DNA of 64,000 nt, from contig NZ_JONW01000005.1 in the NCBI RefSeq assembly GCF_000712075.1, positions 563,001-627,000 of the forward strand. Reading direction: 5' to 3'. Of the stretch, positions 33,735-43,753 are shown piece after piece. This DNA is from Caulobacter sp. UNC358MFTsu5.1. Its GTDB lineage: Bacteria; Pseudomonadota; Alphaproteobacteria; Caulobacterales; Caulobacteraceae. Both the position numbers and the translations under genes were made by a program. How positions within the stretch are numbered: the stretch's first letter is position 1; the number at the start of each line of letters is the position of its first letter. The notes beneath the pieces are model-generated. The model saw nothing but the letters and a program-made list of their open reading frames with translations, was not told the DNA's origin and did not search any database.

Positions 33735-36716
33735 TTACTTCTTCTTCCCGATCTCGAACCGGCCCACCGTCATCGGGCCGTTGTCGCCCTTCTTCAGCTC
33801 GATGGTGAAGGTCTCCTGCTTCTCGCTGGGGCGGCCCCAGTCGCGGAACAGGCGCACCCGCACCGTGCTCGGGCCGTTCGGGTCGAGGACGTCGGCGGCG
33901 TAGACATTGACCTTCAGCACGTAGGTCCCGTCCGGAGCGCGGTGCAGCAGGTACTCCTCGGGGCCGAAGCCCCGGGTCATGTCGTTGGACAGCCGGCCGC
34001 CGATGGCGGTGTTGGGGTTGTTGTAGATCGCCCGCTCGCCGGTCGGCTCGTCCACCCACAGGTCCATGTCGGTCTTGTCGGTGTTCCACTCCAGCACCGC
34101 GCGGATATCGACGTCGAGCAGGGCCACCAGGCGCGGGTCCAGCACCTCCTGGGTCAGGCCCAGGGCCTTCATCCGGGCGATCAGGCGGTTGGCCTCCATC
34201 AGGGCGATGACCTCGACGCCGTCATAGTCGCGGTTCCAGGGGCGGACGACGACGGCGTTCAGCAGGTCCAGCGCCCGGCGGTAGTCGGCCTCGCGGGCCT
34301 TGCCGCTGGTGCGGTCGCCGCGCGCGATCAGGGCCAGGGCCAGGTCGCGGCGGGGCTGCGGACGGTCGGGCTCCAGGAACAGCATCCGCTCGCGCAGCCA
34401 GATCGCCCGGTCCAGGTCGCCATAGGCCTGCAGGCGGTCGGCGACGATGATCAGGGTCTTGGCGTCGGCGCCGGGTACGTCCAGGGCGCTGACCACGACG
34501 GCGGCCGCCTGGGTCTTGCGTTCCGAGCGGGCCAGCCATTCGGCGACGTCGAAATAGAAGGCCGGGGCGTCGCCGTACGACTTCTCCAGTTCGGCGTAGC
34601 GCGGACGCCAGGCCTCGCCCGAGGTCGCGGCCAGGGCCTTCAGATAGGGCCGGTCGGGGTTCCATGCGGCGGCGGCTACGACGATGCGGCTTTCCGTCGG
34701 CTCGGACTCCGCCGACGCGGCGTCCGAGGAAGCCGCGGCGCGGGCCACGGCCACGGACTGCGACTGCTGGCGCCGGGCGGCCGTGACGGCGACCTCCTCG
34801 ACGCTCTCGCTCGAATAGGCCGTCGGCGGCGGAGGCGGCGGAGGCGGCGGAGTGGGCATCGGCGACGGGAGCGACGGCGCCATGTCCATCGGCGCCGCCA
34901 TGACCGCGGGCGGGGCGACGCCTGGGCGCGGCTGGACGACGTCGCGCGCGGGGCTCGGTTTCGGCGCCTTGTACGTCTTGTCCCACCAGGCCTTCTGCGC
35001 GGTCCAGGTCGCGACGATCCTGTCCAGGCGCGCGGCCTGGACCTGGGCGTCGGCCGTCTTCTTCGCCACCATGGCGGCGCGGTAGCCGTCGATCAGGGCC
35101 TCGCCGGCCGAGGACGGCGGGGCGACGCCGGCGTCGACATAGTCCTGGACGTTCTCGAGCACCACGAAGCTCGCCTCTTCGGTCGCCACGTTGTAGCGCC
35201 GCGCCAGGGCCAGGGCCTCGTCGCGGTCGGGACGGTCGGTGGCCAGCAGGCCGGCCACCGCGTCGCGGCCCCACAGCACGCCCGCGCCGTCGAAGGCCCG
35301 CACGGGCCCGTCCAGGCGGAAAGTGCGCGCGCCGCCGGGTCCGGTGAACACCAGGCCGCCGGCGGCCGGTGCCTTGCCGACGATCCACCAGCGGCCGGCG
35401 GGACCGGCGACCAGGCGATAATCGACGGCCTGGCCGTCGTCGGCCTTCAGGCTGAAGCCGGGCGTCCCGGCCGCGGTCAGGCGGGCCAGGGCGGCGTCCG
35501 GGGTCACGGACGACAGGTCCACATGCCGCCCGCCGCCACGCTCGGCCAGGGCGGCCAGGAAGTTGCGGTCCGCGCCCTTGGCGCTGGACAGGGCGAAGGT
35601 CCGGCAGGGCGGCGGCGTCGCGTCCCAGCCGTCGAGAGTCATGCGGCCGTCCGAGACCACGACGCAGGTGTCGGCCTGGCCGGCGCCGGCCGCGAACACG
35701 CCTTTCAGCGAGCTGGCGCCGCCGTAGGTCACCGCCTTCAGCGCCGCCTCCAGGGCCTCGCCGGTCGGGGCCGACAGGGTCACCGCGCGCGGCGCGTCGT
35801 CGGCGAAGGTCACCAAGTCCACCGCCCCCGGGCGCGCGGCCTCGACATAGCGGCGCAGCACGGCGATCTCGGCCGCCAGGTCGTCGCCGGTGCGCGAGCG
35901 CGACCGGTCCCAGTAGACGCGCAGGCGGCGCACCGTGGCGGCCTGGGCGTCGAACGGCAGGCGCAGTTCGAAGAACCGCTCGCCGTTGGCGTGACGGCTC
36001 AGCTCCAGCGGACCCGCCGCGTTCCACGGACCCACCCGCAGGGCGCCGGACAGGGCGACGTCCTTGGCCGCGACCAAGGCGGTCCAGCCGCCGGCGGCGT
36101 CCCTGGTCCAGTCCAGCTTCAGGCCGCCGGGCGCGGCCAGCGACGGCGCGGCGACGGCGGACGGCGCGGCCACCGCGACCTTCATCTCGCCCACCACCGC
36201 CGACGACGACAGCGGCAGGTCGAAGCCGCCGTCGGCGGCCAGGGGGCTGACATAGCTGAGGCGGATGGTGCGGCCCCGTCCCGGCAGGATCGGGAACACC
36301 CGGGTGTGGAAGCTGTTGTCGGCGGTCACCTCGGCCAGGCCCGGATCGACCCCGGCCCGCACGCGCTCCTCATAGACCAGCTTGGCCTGGCGCTTGCCGG
36401 TCAGCACCCCGTCGACCATGCGGCCGTTGACGTCCAGGGCGTAGCCGTTGACCACCGCCCCGGCCGGCAGGGCCAGGGTGAAGTCGCCTTCCATGATCTG
36501 GGCCGTCGGATTGTCGAAGCGCGCCGAGATCGTGGTCTGGGCCAGGCCGCCCACCAGGACGACGTCGACGTCCAGCTTGGCGATCTTCAGGGCCTGGCTC
36601 TGCTGCCCGGTCTCCACCCCGCGCGGACGGGCGACCAGCAGCGGATTGGCGGTCTCCGCCGCCCATGCGCCGACGCTGGACAGGGCCAGCACCGCCGCGA
36701 CCAGGACAACCTTCAT
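33735..36716 (-). CDS. VIT-domain protein with Pro-rich linker and DUF2135 C-terminus
   Basis: 993 residues with a signal peptide (KVVLVAAVLALSSVGAWA). A VIT domain lies at about 40-160 (ISARFDNPTAQIMEGDFTLA, GYALDVNGRMVDGVL). Residues about 250-400 look like a divergent VWA domain (DTCVVVSDGRMTLDGW). A proline-rich linker follows (about 625), with a stretch SVEEVAVTAARRQQSQ. Then come helical TPR-like repeats, and the last 120 residues are DUF2135 (KTDMDLWVDEPTGERAIYNN ... GTYVLKVNVYAA). VIT proteins of this type are envelope-located in other bacteria; the function is unknown. There is no close operon partner. Confidence 0.8.
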   Translation of the reverse strand: MKVVLVAAVLALSSVGAWAAETANPLLVARPRGVETGQQSQALKIAKLDVDVVLVGGLAQTTISARFDNPTAQIMEGDFTLALPAGAVVNGYALDVNGRMVDGVLTGKRQAKLVYEERVRAGVDPGLAEVTADNSFHTRVFPILPGRGRTIRLSYVSPLAADGGFDLPLSSSAVVGEMKVAVAAPSAVAAPSLAAPGGLKLDWTRDAAGGWTALVAAKDVALSGALRVGPWNAAGPLELSRHANGERFFELRLPFDAQAATVRRLRVYWDRSRSRTGDDLAAEIAVLRRYVEAARPGAVDLVTFADDAPRAVTLSAPTGEALEAALKAVTYGGASSLKGVFAAGAGQADTCVVVSDGRMTLDGWDATPPPCRTFALSSAKGADRNFLAALAERGGGRHVDLSSVTPDAALARLTAAGTPGFSLKADDGQAVDYRLVAGPAGRWWIVGKAPAAGGLVFTGPGGARTFRLDGPVRAFDGAGVLWGRDAVAGLLATDRPDRDEALALARRYNVATEEASFVVLENVQDYVDAGVAPPSSAGEALIDGYRAAMVAKKTADAQVQAARLDRIVATWTAQKAWWDKTYKAPKPSPARDVVQPRPGVAPPAVMAAPMDMAPSLPSPMPTPPPPPPPPPTAYSSESVEEVAVTAARRQQSQSVAVARAAASSDAASAESEPTESRIVVAAAAWNPDRPYLKALAATSGEAWRPRYAELEKSYGDAPAFYFDVAEWLARSERKTQAAAVVVSALDVPGADAKTLIIVADRLQAYGDLDRAIWLRERMLFLEPDRPQPRRDLALALIARGDRTSGKAREADYRRALDLLNAVVVRPWNRDYDGVEVIALMEANRLIARMKALGLTQEVLDPRLVALLDVDIRAVLEWNTDKTDMDLWVDEPTGERAIYNNPNTAIGGRLSNDMTRGFGPEEYLLHRAPDGTYVLKVNVYAADVLDPNGPSTVRVRLFRDWGRPSEKQETFTIELKKGDNGPMTVGRFEIGKKK

Positions 36717-36803
36717 GACCCGACGTCTCCCCGTTCTTCCTTATGACGAGGAGCCTAGGCGCATATTACACGTGTAGACAAGAGATGTTCGGAGCCGCGA
36801 CCC

Positions 36804-37178
36804 TCAATAAGCCTTGCCGTTGTTTTTGCGCACCGGCAGGGCGGCCCAGTCGAAGTCGACGAACAGGCGGGCGTTGATGCTGATGCGCGGGTCGTCGAAG
36901 TCGGGCTGGCCGCTGTCGAAGCTGGGGAACTCCGAATAGGTCGGGCAGCCGCAGATGGCGCAGTGGTGGTGCTGGCCCAGATAGTGGCCCCACTGATAGG
37001 TCGAGACCCGGTCGCGGGCCGTGGTCAGCTTGAACTGGGCGGGCTTGTAGTAGGCGTACAGCGCGCCCCGCCGCGAGCAGAACGAGCAGTTGCAGTCGGT
37101 CAGCTCGGTCGGCGCCTCCGTCACCTCGAACTGGGTGGCGCCGCAATGGCAGCGGGCCTTGAGGGGCAGGTCGGTCAT
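36804..37178 (-). CDS. GFA-family zinc protein (Gfa/CENP-V fold)
   Basis: 124 residues of the glutathione-dependent formaldehyde-activating enzyme family. Zinc cysteines are in LKARCHCGATQF, DCNCSFCSRRGA and CAICGCPTYSEF, the classical set. Many members do not act on formaldehyde, so the substrate is open. It is a single gene; no formaldehyde dehydrogenase is adjacent. Convergence or operon is not evident. Confidence 0.88.
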   Translation of the reverse strand: MTDLPLKARCHCGATQFEVTEAPTELTDCNCSFCSRRGALYAYYKPAQFKLTTARDRVSTYQWGHYLGQHHHCAICGCPTYSEFPSFDSGQPDFDDPRISINARLFVDFDWAALPVRKNNGKAY

Positions 37179-37368
37179 GGCGTTTCTCCTGGCGGGAACA
37201 ACGTCCGCCAGCCTAGGCGGCTCCTGCTGCCAGCGGGGTCAGCATGCGACGTCCGGTCACGGCCCGGGAGCGCGGCCCGGCCTGCTATCGTCCCGGTTTA
37301 CGAATTCATCACGCGCTCGCGAACATCCTCCGGAGGTTCGCCGGACGTCGGCGACGAACGGGCGGGGC

Positions 37369-39825
37369 ATGATCGACAGCAAGCGGATCGGATCGGCGGC
37401 GGCGCTCGCCGTCCTGCTGGTCGCCGGCCCCGTGGCGGCCGCCGGCCCGGTCGATGCGCGCCTGGACGCCGCCAAGGCCGCCATGATGGGCGATCCCGGC
37501 GCCGCCCTGACCCTCTCGACCCAGGCCTTGGCCCTGGCCAAGGCCGACGCCGGCCCCCGCCGCGACCAGGAGATCGCCGCCGCCCAGTGGCTGCAGGGCG
37601 AGGCGCTGCTGCGGCTGGACCGTCCCGACGAGGCCGCGCCGGTGATCGCCGCCGGCCTGGCCGTGGCCGCCGCCAAGGCCCCCGACAGCAAGCTGCACGG
37701 CGATCTGGTGATGACCCAGGCCGCGCTGGAGGCCGCCCGCGGCCAGGTCCAGCTGGCCCTGCGCGACTTCCAGGCCGCCTACCGCATCTTCGGCAAGGCC
37801 GGCCATCCGCGCGGCCAGGCCGTGGCCCTGCAGAACATCGGCTCGATCTACCAGGACGCCCACGACTACGAGAAGGTGCTGCACTACTACGCCCAGTCGG
37901 CCGAGGCCTATCCGGCCGACCAGCTGCTGCAGCTGAGCGCGGCCAACAACATCGGCAACGCCCTGATGGACGGCGAGCAGTACGGCCGGGCGGTGGTCGA
38001 GTTCGAGCGCGGCCGCAAGATCGCCCAAGCGATGGGCAGCCCCCAGCTGGAGGCGCGGATCACCGCCAACCAGGCCATCGCCGAGGTCCACGGCGGCCAT
38101 CCCGACGCCGCCTGGCGCCTGATCGGCGCGGCCGACGCCCTGCTGCGCCCCCTGCCCGACGCGCGCGACGCCCGCCGGTCGGTGATGAAGGCCACGGTCC
38201 AGGTCGAGCTGGCGCGCGGCCATCCCAAGGCGGCCGCCGCCCTGCTGGACCCGCTGTTCGCGGGCGTGGACCTGAAGACCACCGGGCCGGACTATGTCGA
38301 CCTGCACGCGGCCGCCTACAAGACCTACAAGCAGTTGGGCCAGACCGAGCTGTCCCTGGCCCACCTGGAGGCGTTCAAACGCCTGGACGACCAGGCCCAG
38401 ACCCTGGCGGCCTCGACCAACGCCGCCCTGATGGCCGCCCAGTTCGACTCCGCCAACCAGGCCTCGCGCATCGCCGCGCTGAAGGCCGGCCAGCTGGAGC
38501 GCGACGTCAAGCTGGCCCGGGCCCGTAACCTGATCGCCGCCGTGCTGCTGGCCGCCGCCGCCCTGGCGGTCGCGGCCCTGGCGGCGGCCGTGGTGGGCGT
38601 GCGGCGCGGCCGCAACCTGGCCCGCGCCGCCAACGAGCGGCTGCGCCAGGCCAACCAGGCCCTGGCCAAGGCCGTGCGGGCCCGGACCGAGTTCCTGGCC
38701 GCCACCAGCCACGAGATGCGCACCCCGCTGAACGGCATCCTGGGCATGACCGAGGTGGTGCTGGCCCAACCCGACCTGGACCCCGCCCTGCGCGACCGCG
38801 TCGCGGTGGTCGGCGCCGGCGCCCGGACCATGCGGGCCCTGGTCGACGACATCCTGGACCTGGCGCGGCTGGAGACCGACGGCGTCACCCTGAACCGCGC
38901 CGCCTTCGACCTGCCCGGACTGGGCCGCGAGGCCGCGCGGCTGTGGTCGGACGAGGCCGCCGCCAAGGGCCTGGCCCTGACCTGCGACTTCAGCCAGGCC
39001 CCGGCGCGGATCGTCGAGGACCCGGGCCGCCTGCGCCAGATCCTGTTCGCCCTGCTGTCCAACGCCGTGAAGTTCACCGATCGGGGGACGGTGTCGCTGT
39101 CGGCGAGCGTCCGGCAGGACCCCGACGGCGAGCGGCTGGTCCTCCAGGTCGCCGACACCGGCCCCGGCGTCCCGCCCGACAAGCTGGCCGAGGTGTTCGA
39201 GCCGTTCGGCCAGGTGGATTCCAGCCGCACCCGGACCCACGGCGGGGCCGGGCTGGGCCTGGCCATCTGCCGCCGGCTGGCGGACGCCATGGGCGGCGAG
39301 ATCCGCCTGGACAGCGTGGTGGGCCAGGGCTCGACCGTCACCGTCGCCTTGCCGCTGCGGCGGTCGGGCGCGGCCCCGTCCGCCGCCCCGGACGCGCTGG
39401 GCGACTGCGCCTTGCTGTTCTGCGATCCGAACCCGCTGACCCGCTCGGTCGTCGCCGCGGTGCTGCGCCCAAAGGTCCGCGAGCTGACCGCCGTGGCCGG
39501 CCTCGCCGACGCCCTGGACGCGGCCCAGGGCCAGCGCTTCGACCTGGCCCTGGTCGAGGCGGCGGGGCTGGGCGACGGCCCCGAGGCGCGCGCCGCCGCC
39601 CTGGCCGCCCTGGGCGACACCCTGGCGCCGGCCCCGGTCGCGGTGCTGCTGCCCCAGGCCGCCGAAGGCCCGGACGGCGAGGCGGAGGCCGCCCTGCTGT
39701 CGGCCGGCGCCGCCCTGATCGTCCGCAAGCCGGTCACCGCCGCGGGCCTGGTCGAGGCCCTGGGCGGCCTGCTCGAGACGCGGGCGGCCGACGAACCCGA
39801 CGCCAGGACGGTTGCCACCGTCTGA
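37369..39825 (+). CDS. TPR-containing hybrid histidine kinase with degenerate receiver
   Basis: 818 residues. A signal-like N-terminus (AAALAVLLVAGPVAAAGPV) and TPR-type helical repeats (about 20-360) are followed by a membrane segment (about 385-410). The kinase core has ATSHEMRTPLNGILG (H box), LSNAVKFTD (N box), ADTGPGVP and GAGLGLAICRRL. The C-terminal receiver is degenerate: CDPNPLTRSVVAAVL has one acidic residue and the phospho-site reads FDLALVEAAG, with Glu in place of Asp. A stand-alone receiver gene (39903) follows 77 nt later and probably does the job. ATG at 37369 is in frame with GGGGC just upstream; an upstream frame start at 37090 covers the GFA gene and is rejected. Confidence 0.87.
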   Translation: MIDSKRIGSAAALAVLLVAGPVAAAGPVDARLDAAKAAMMGDPGAALTLSTQALALAKADAGPRRDQEIAAAQWLQGEALLRLDRPDEAAPVIAAGLAVAAAKAPDSKLHGDLVMTQAALEAARGQVQLALRDFQAAYRIFGKAGHPRGQAVALQNIGSIYQDAHDYEKVLHYYAQSAEAYPADQLLQLSAANNIGNALMDGEQYGRAVVEFERGRKIAQAMGSPQLEARITANQAIAEVHGGHPDAAWRLIGAADALLRPLPDARDARRSVMKATVQVELARGHPKAAAALLDPLFAGVDLKTTGPDYVDLHAAAYKTYKQLGQTELSLAHLEAFKRLDDQAQTLAASTNAALMAAQFDSANQASRIAALKAGQLERDVKLARARNLIAAVLLAAAALAVAALAAAVVGVRRGRNLARAANERLRQANQALAKAVRARTEFLAATSHEMRTPLNGILGMTEVVLAQPDLDPALRDRVAVVGAGARTMRALVDDILDLARLETDGVTLNRAAFDLPGLGREAARLWSDEAAAKGLALTCDFSQAPARIVEDPGRLRQILFALLSNAVKFTDRGTVSLSASVRQDPDGERLVLQVADTGPGVPPDKLAEVFEPFGQVDSSRTRTHGGAGLGLAICRRLADAMGGEIRLDSVVGQGSTVTVALPLRRSGAAPSAAPDALGDCALLFCDPNPLTRSVVAAVLRPKVRELTAVAGLADALDAAQGQRFDLALVEAAGLGDGPEARAAALAALGDTLAPAPVAVLLPQAAEGPDGEAEAALLSAGAALIVRKPVTAAGLVEALGGLLETRAADEPDARTVATV

Positions 39826-39902
39826 ACCCGGTCTAAACTCTTGTTTGGTCTGGGGGCGGGCCAGGTCGGGCCGCCTTTTCACGAAACCGGGGATCGTCCG
39901 CG

Positions 39903-40295
39903 ATGCGGGTGCTGTTCGTCGAGGACAACCAGATGAACCGCCGGGTCGTCGCCGAGATGCTGCGGGCCGGCGGGGTCGACATGGACGAGGCCGAGGACGG
40001 GCCCTCCGGCCTGGCGATGATCGACGCCAACGCCTACGACCTGATCCTGATGGACCTGCGCATGCCGGGCATGGACGGCCTGACCGCCATCCGCGAGATC
40101 CGCACCCGCTCCGACGCCAAGGCCCAGCTGCCGGTGATCGTCGTCACCGCCGACGGCGGCGCCACACTGGAAGCCGACTGCCAGGCCGCCGGCGCCGACG
40201 ACGTCATCCGCAAGCCCGTCGACCTCTCCACCCTGTTCACCACCATCGGCGACCTGATCGCCCGGCGGGGGGACGCGGGGCTGGTGCTGGGGTAG
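39903..40295 (+). CDS. CheY-like response regulator
   Basis: 130 residues, a complete receiver: VLFVEDNQMNRRVV, the phospho-site LILMDLRMPGMDG, VIVVTADGG and VIRKPVDL. It follows the hybrid kinase that has a degenerate receiver, so it is its likely partner. No output domain is present; the last residues are Arg/Gly-rich and short. Confidence 0.88.
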   Translation: MRVLFVEDNQMNRRVVAEMLRAGGVDMDEAEDGPSGLAMIDANAYDLILMDLRMPGMDGLTAIREIRTRSDAKAQLPVIVVTADGGATLEADCQAAGADDVIRKPVDLSTLFTTIGDLIARRGDAGLVLG

Positions 40296-40316
40296 GCGGC
40301 GGGGCGCCTGGCGTCT

Positions 40317-42458
40317 CTAGCGGACGACGCGCGCTCGTTTGTGATGGTCCGGCCGAACGGATTCGACCACGCGGCCTTCGCGCACTTCCAGCACGCGATC
40401 CGCGCGACGCACCAGCGCCGGGCCGTGCGCCACCACCACCCGGGTGATCGGCAACGCGCTGATGAGGTCGCCGATCGCGTTCTCGGTGTCTTCGTCGAGA
40501 TTGGCGGTGCCTTCGTCGAGGAACAGGACCGCCGGCTGGCGGTACAGCGCCCGCGCCAACAGGATCCGCTGCTTTTGGCCGCCGGAAAGCGACGAGCCCA
40601 TGTCGCCGACCAGGGAAAGGTACTGCATCGGCATACGAACGACGTCCGCATGGATGCAGGCCGCCTCGGCCGCCTCGATCACCCGCGCCATGTCGAGATC
40701 CGGATCGAAGAAGGCGATGTTGTCCGCGATCGTGCCGGAAAGCAGGCGATCGTCCTGAGCCACCACGCCGACGCTCGCGCGCCACGCCCTGACGTACTCG
40801 GGCGTCGCCGGCTGGCCGTCGAGGAGAACCTCGCCTCCCGTCGGCGACTGCAGGCCCAGCAGCAGTTTCAGGGTGGTCGTCTTGCCGCCGCCGGAAGGTC
40901 CGACGAGGGCCACGAATTCACCGGGGGCGATGTCGAAGCTGACCTCGCGCAAGACCAGGGGATCCGCCGAGGCGTAGCGAAAAGACAGGTCGCGCGCCTC
41001 GATCCCCCCCGCGACCCGCGCGCCGAGCACCGCCGGTCCGGTCGTTTCGGGCGCCGCTCCGACGATGTCGCCCAACCGCTGCAGGTGCAGGCCCAGGAGC
41101 GTGAACTCCATGCCCTGGTTGATCAGGGAGAAGCAACGGTCGGTGAAGGTCTGGCGGAAGGAAAGGAAGGCCAGAAGCATGCCGACCGACAGGCCGGCCC
41201 CGTCGATGATCAGGCGCGCGCCGAAGAAGACGACCAGGACGAACTGGATCGCCATGACGCTGTTCTGCAAGAACCCCAGGAGGATGTTGAACTTCGCGAC
41301 GGAGACCGACGTGTTGATCGTGCTGGCGTAGCGGTTGCGCCAGGCCGCCTCGCGCTCGATCTCGCGCCCCATCAACTTGATCGTCACGGCCGCCCGCACG
41401 GTCTCCATCAAATGCGATCGCTCCTTGGCCGAAGCGATCAGCTGCTCCTCGGTCCTCGACCGCAGGAATGGATAGAAGACGGCCGCGAGGATCAGCATCA
41501 GCAGGATCGACGCGCAGACCACGCCGGCCAGCAACGGCGAATAGAGGAACAGGATGACGGCGGCGAGCAGCGCCATCACCCCGTCGATGACCGAAGCGAT
41601 AAGGCCTCGGGTCAGCGCGTCCTGGATCGGCGAGGTGGACCCCAGACGAGAGAGGATGTCGCCGACGTGGCGCTTTTCGAAGAAGTTCGACGGCAGCCTC
41701 AGCAGGTGGTGCACCAGGTTCCCCACCATCTGGTAGGTCAGCATGCTGCCGAACACCTGCAACATCCACGATCGCAGCGCCGTCATGCCCAGTTGCAGCA
41801 GTATGAGACCGCCGAACCCCAGCGCCAGGACGGTCAGGAGGTTTTCGTCCATCCGCCCGATCGCCTCGTCGACGACAAGCTGGATCTGGAACGGTCCCGC
41901 GAAGGCGACGATCTGGAGCGCCAGGGACAGCGACAGGATCTGGACGAAGGCCGGAACAAAGCCTCGCTGTCGCGACCACAGGCTTGAGATGCGCACATCC
42001 ACGCGCGCTTCGGTCTTCTGGAAATCCGCCTTCGGGACGACTTCCAGCACCACGCCCGTGAAGTGGTTCGAGACGTCCTCGCGACTGAGCGTCCGGACGC
42101 CGCGCGCGGGATCGTGGATGACGACCCGATCACGCTCCACGGCCTTCAGCACGACGAAATGATTGAGGTCCCAGTGCAGGATCGCGGGTGTCCGCACCTT
42201 GGCGAGGGCGTCGACGCCGATGCGCAGGGGGCGGCTCTCGAACGCCAGCTGGTCGGCCAGCGACATGAGATTCCGCAGGGTCGCTCCGGCCAGGGAGATC
42301 GAAAAGCGCTGTCTCAGCCCGTTCAGATCGATCTCGTGGCCATGATACGCGGCGATCATGGCCATGCAGGCCAGGCCGCATTCGGCGCCCTCGGAGGCCA
42401 GCACGACCGGCAACTTTCGGCGGCGTTCGAAATTCAGGGCGTCCAGCAGGTCGATCAT
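40317..42458 (-). CDS. C39-peptidase ABC exporter (double-glycine peptide export)
   Basis: 713 residues from ATG 42458, which overlaps the HlyD stop by 4 nt. The N-terminal C39 peptidase domain has the catalytic Cys in GAECGLACM (Cys27), the His in LNHFVVLK and the Asp in VIHDPARG. Six-helix transmembrane domain at about 155-430. The ATPase has Walker A GPSGGGKTT, signature LSGGQKQR and Walker B LFLDEGTANLDE. These exporters cut the leader after a double glycine and pass the peptide through an HlyD adaptor and an outer-membrane channel. The neighbouring Gly-rich small peptide is the likely cargo. Confidence 0.92.
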   Translation of the reverse strand: MIDLLDALNFERRRKLPVVLASEGAECGLACMAMIAAYHGHEIDLNGLRQRFSISLAGATLRNLMSLADQLAFESRPLRIGVDALAKVRTPAILHWDLNHFVVLKAVERDRVVIHDPARGVRTLSREDVSNHFTGVVLEVVPKADFQKTEARVDVRISSLWSRQRGFVPAFVQILSLSLALQIVAFAGPFQIQLVVDEAIGRMDENLLTVLALGFGGLILLQLGMTALRSWMLQVFGSMLTYQMVGNLVHHLLRLPSNFFEKRHVGDILSRLGSTSPIQDALTRGLIASVIDGVMALLAAVILFLYSPLLAGVVCASILLMLILAAVFYPFLRSRTEEQLIASAKERSHLMETVRAAVTIKLMGREIEREAAWRNRYASTINTSVSVAKFNILLGFLQNSVMAIQFVLVVFFGARLIIDGAGLSVGMLLAFLSFRQTFTDRCFSLINQGMEFTLLGLHLQRLGDIVGAAPETTGPAVLGARVAGGIEARDLSFRYASADPLVLREVSFDIAPGEFVALVGPSGGGKTTTLKLLLGLQSPTGGEVLLDGQPATPEYVRAWRASVGVVAQDDRLLSGTIADNIAFFDPDLDMARVIEAAEAACIHADVVRMPMQYLSLVGDMGSSLSGGQKQRILLARALYRQPAVLFLDEGTANLDEDTENAIGDLISALPITRVVVAHGPALVRRADRVLEVREGRVVESVRPDHHKRARVVR

Positions 42459-43696
42459 CGGCGGCCCGCGGCATAGATCGGGTCGAGCAGCCATTCGACC
42501 AGCGAGCGCCGGCTCAGCACCACGTCCGCGTTGGCCAACATGCCCGGGCGCAACGGCATGTCCTGGCCGTAGGCCCGCACGCTCTGCCGATCGAGCTTCA
42601 CGCGGACCCGGAAGACGGGCTCCTGCAGGGCCAGGCCGGGGATGGAAAGCTCGCCCGGCGCGAGCACCGTCCTGGAAACCGTGCGCACCCTTCCGCGGGC
42701 GGCGCCGAATTTTTGATGCGGGAACGCCTGGTACATCAGGCGCACCTCCTGCCCCGGCCGTATGAAGCCCGCCGCCCGGGAGGGCGCGAACAGTTCGGCC
42801 TCCATCCCGTCGCCGGACGAGACGACGGCGATGGTGGCGCCCGAGGGCAAGGTCTGGCCGACATCCACCGGGATCGCCCCCACCCGGCCGGCGATCGGCG
42901 CGGTCGCCACGTAGGTGGACTGGAGGGCGGCGGCGGTGCCCTTCTGCCGGACCTCCGCGATCGCGGCCTTCGATTGGGCCGTGGCGGCCCGGGCGTCCAG
43001 GGGGACGGTCCTCAACTGGGCGTCCAGGTCGCCGATCTGGCGCTCGTAGGTCAGGACAAGGGTACGGACCTCGGCGGCGTCCTGGGCCATCATCAACGCC
43101 GTCGACCGGGCCGCGTCGAGGTCCCGGCGGCTGAGATATCCCTCGGCCGCGACGCGCTCGAAGCGCTCGACATTGACGTTCGCCAGTCGCGTCCGTTCTT
43201 CGAGGGCCGACAGCCGAGCGCGGGTTTCGGCGAGTTCCCGCTCGAGCGCCAGGCGCTGGCTCGCGAGCCGCGCGGCCTGGACCGACAGCCGGGCCTGGGT
43301 CGCGCGATCCTGGGCTTCGAGAGCATCCGATTCCGCGGCGACGTCGCGCACCATCGCCCGTCCCGCGTCGCCTTCCGGAACGTCCATCGACGTCCGCAGC
43401 ACGGCCAGGGCCTGCCCCTGGCGGACGACCTGGCCTTCGGTGACATCCAGGGCTTCCACCATGCCGGCCTGACGCGCGGTGACGCGAATGAGGCCGGCCT
43501 GCGGAACGAGCCAGCCCGTCACGGTCTCGCGCCGGGTGTATGTCGCCGTGACGCAGAACACCGCGACCGCGACGACCACGGCCACGCAGCCCCAGGCCAG
43601 CACGCGCGTGGAAGGGCGCGACGCGAGGATGACCTCGCCCTCGAGGCGCCGGCTGGCGTGGGCGACGGCTTGAGGCCGGAACAGGTCGCTATTCAC
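42455..43696 (-). CDS. HlyD-family periplasmic adaptor of the peptide exporter
   Basis: 413 residues. One membrane segment at about 27-48 (AWGCVAVVVAVAVFCVTATY), then a long coiled-coil hairpin (about 100-220) and a C-terminal lipoyl/beta-barrel region with GRVGAIPVDVGQTLPSGATI. It bridges the inner-membrane ABC protein to an outer-membrane channel such as TolC, which is not in the window. It lies 57 nt downstream of the peptide gene and overlaps the ABC gene by 4 nt. Confidence 0.9.
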   Translation of the reverse strand: MNSDLFRPQAVAHASRRLEGEVILASRPSTRVLAWGCVAVVVAVAVFCVTATYTRRETVTGWLVPQAGLIRVTARQAGMVEALDVTEGQVVRQGQALAVLRTSMDVPEGDAGRAMVRDVAAESDALEAQDRATQARLSVQAARLASQRLALERELAETRARLSALEERTRLANVNVERFERVAAEGYLSRRDLDAARSTALMMAQDAAEVRTLVLTYERQIGDLDAQLRTVPLDARAATAQSKAAIAEVRQKGTAAALQSTYVATAPIAGRVGAIPVDVGQTLPSGATIAVVSSGDGMEAELFAPSRAAGFIRPGQEVRLMYQAFPHQKFGAARGRVRTVSRTVLAPGELSIPGLALQEPVFRVRVKLDRQSVRAYGQDMPLRPGMLANADVVLSRRSLVEWLLDPIYAAGRR

Positions 43697-43753
43697 TTTG
43701 GTGGATCACCACGCTCGGGAAGGTCGGCCGGCGGTTTCCCGCCGGCCTCGCCG

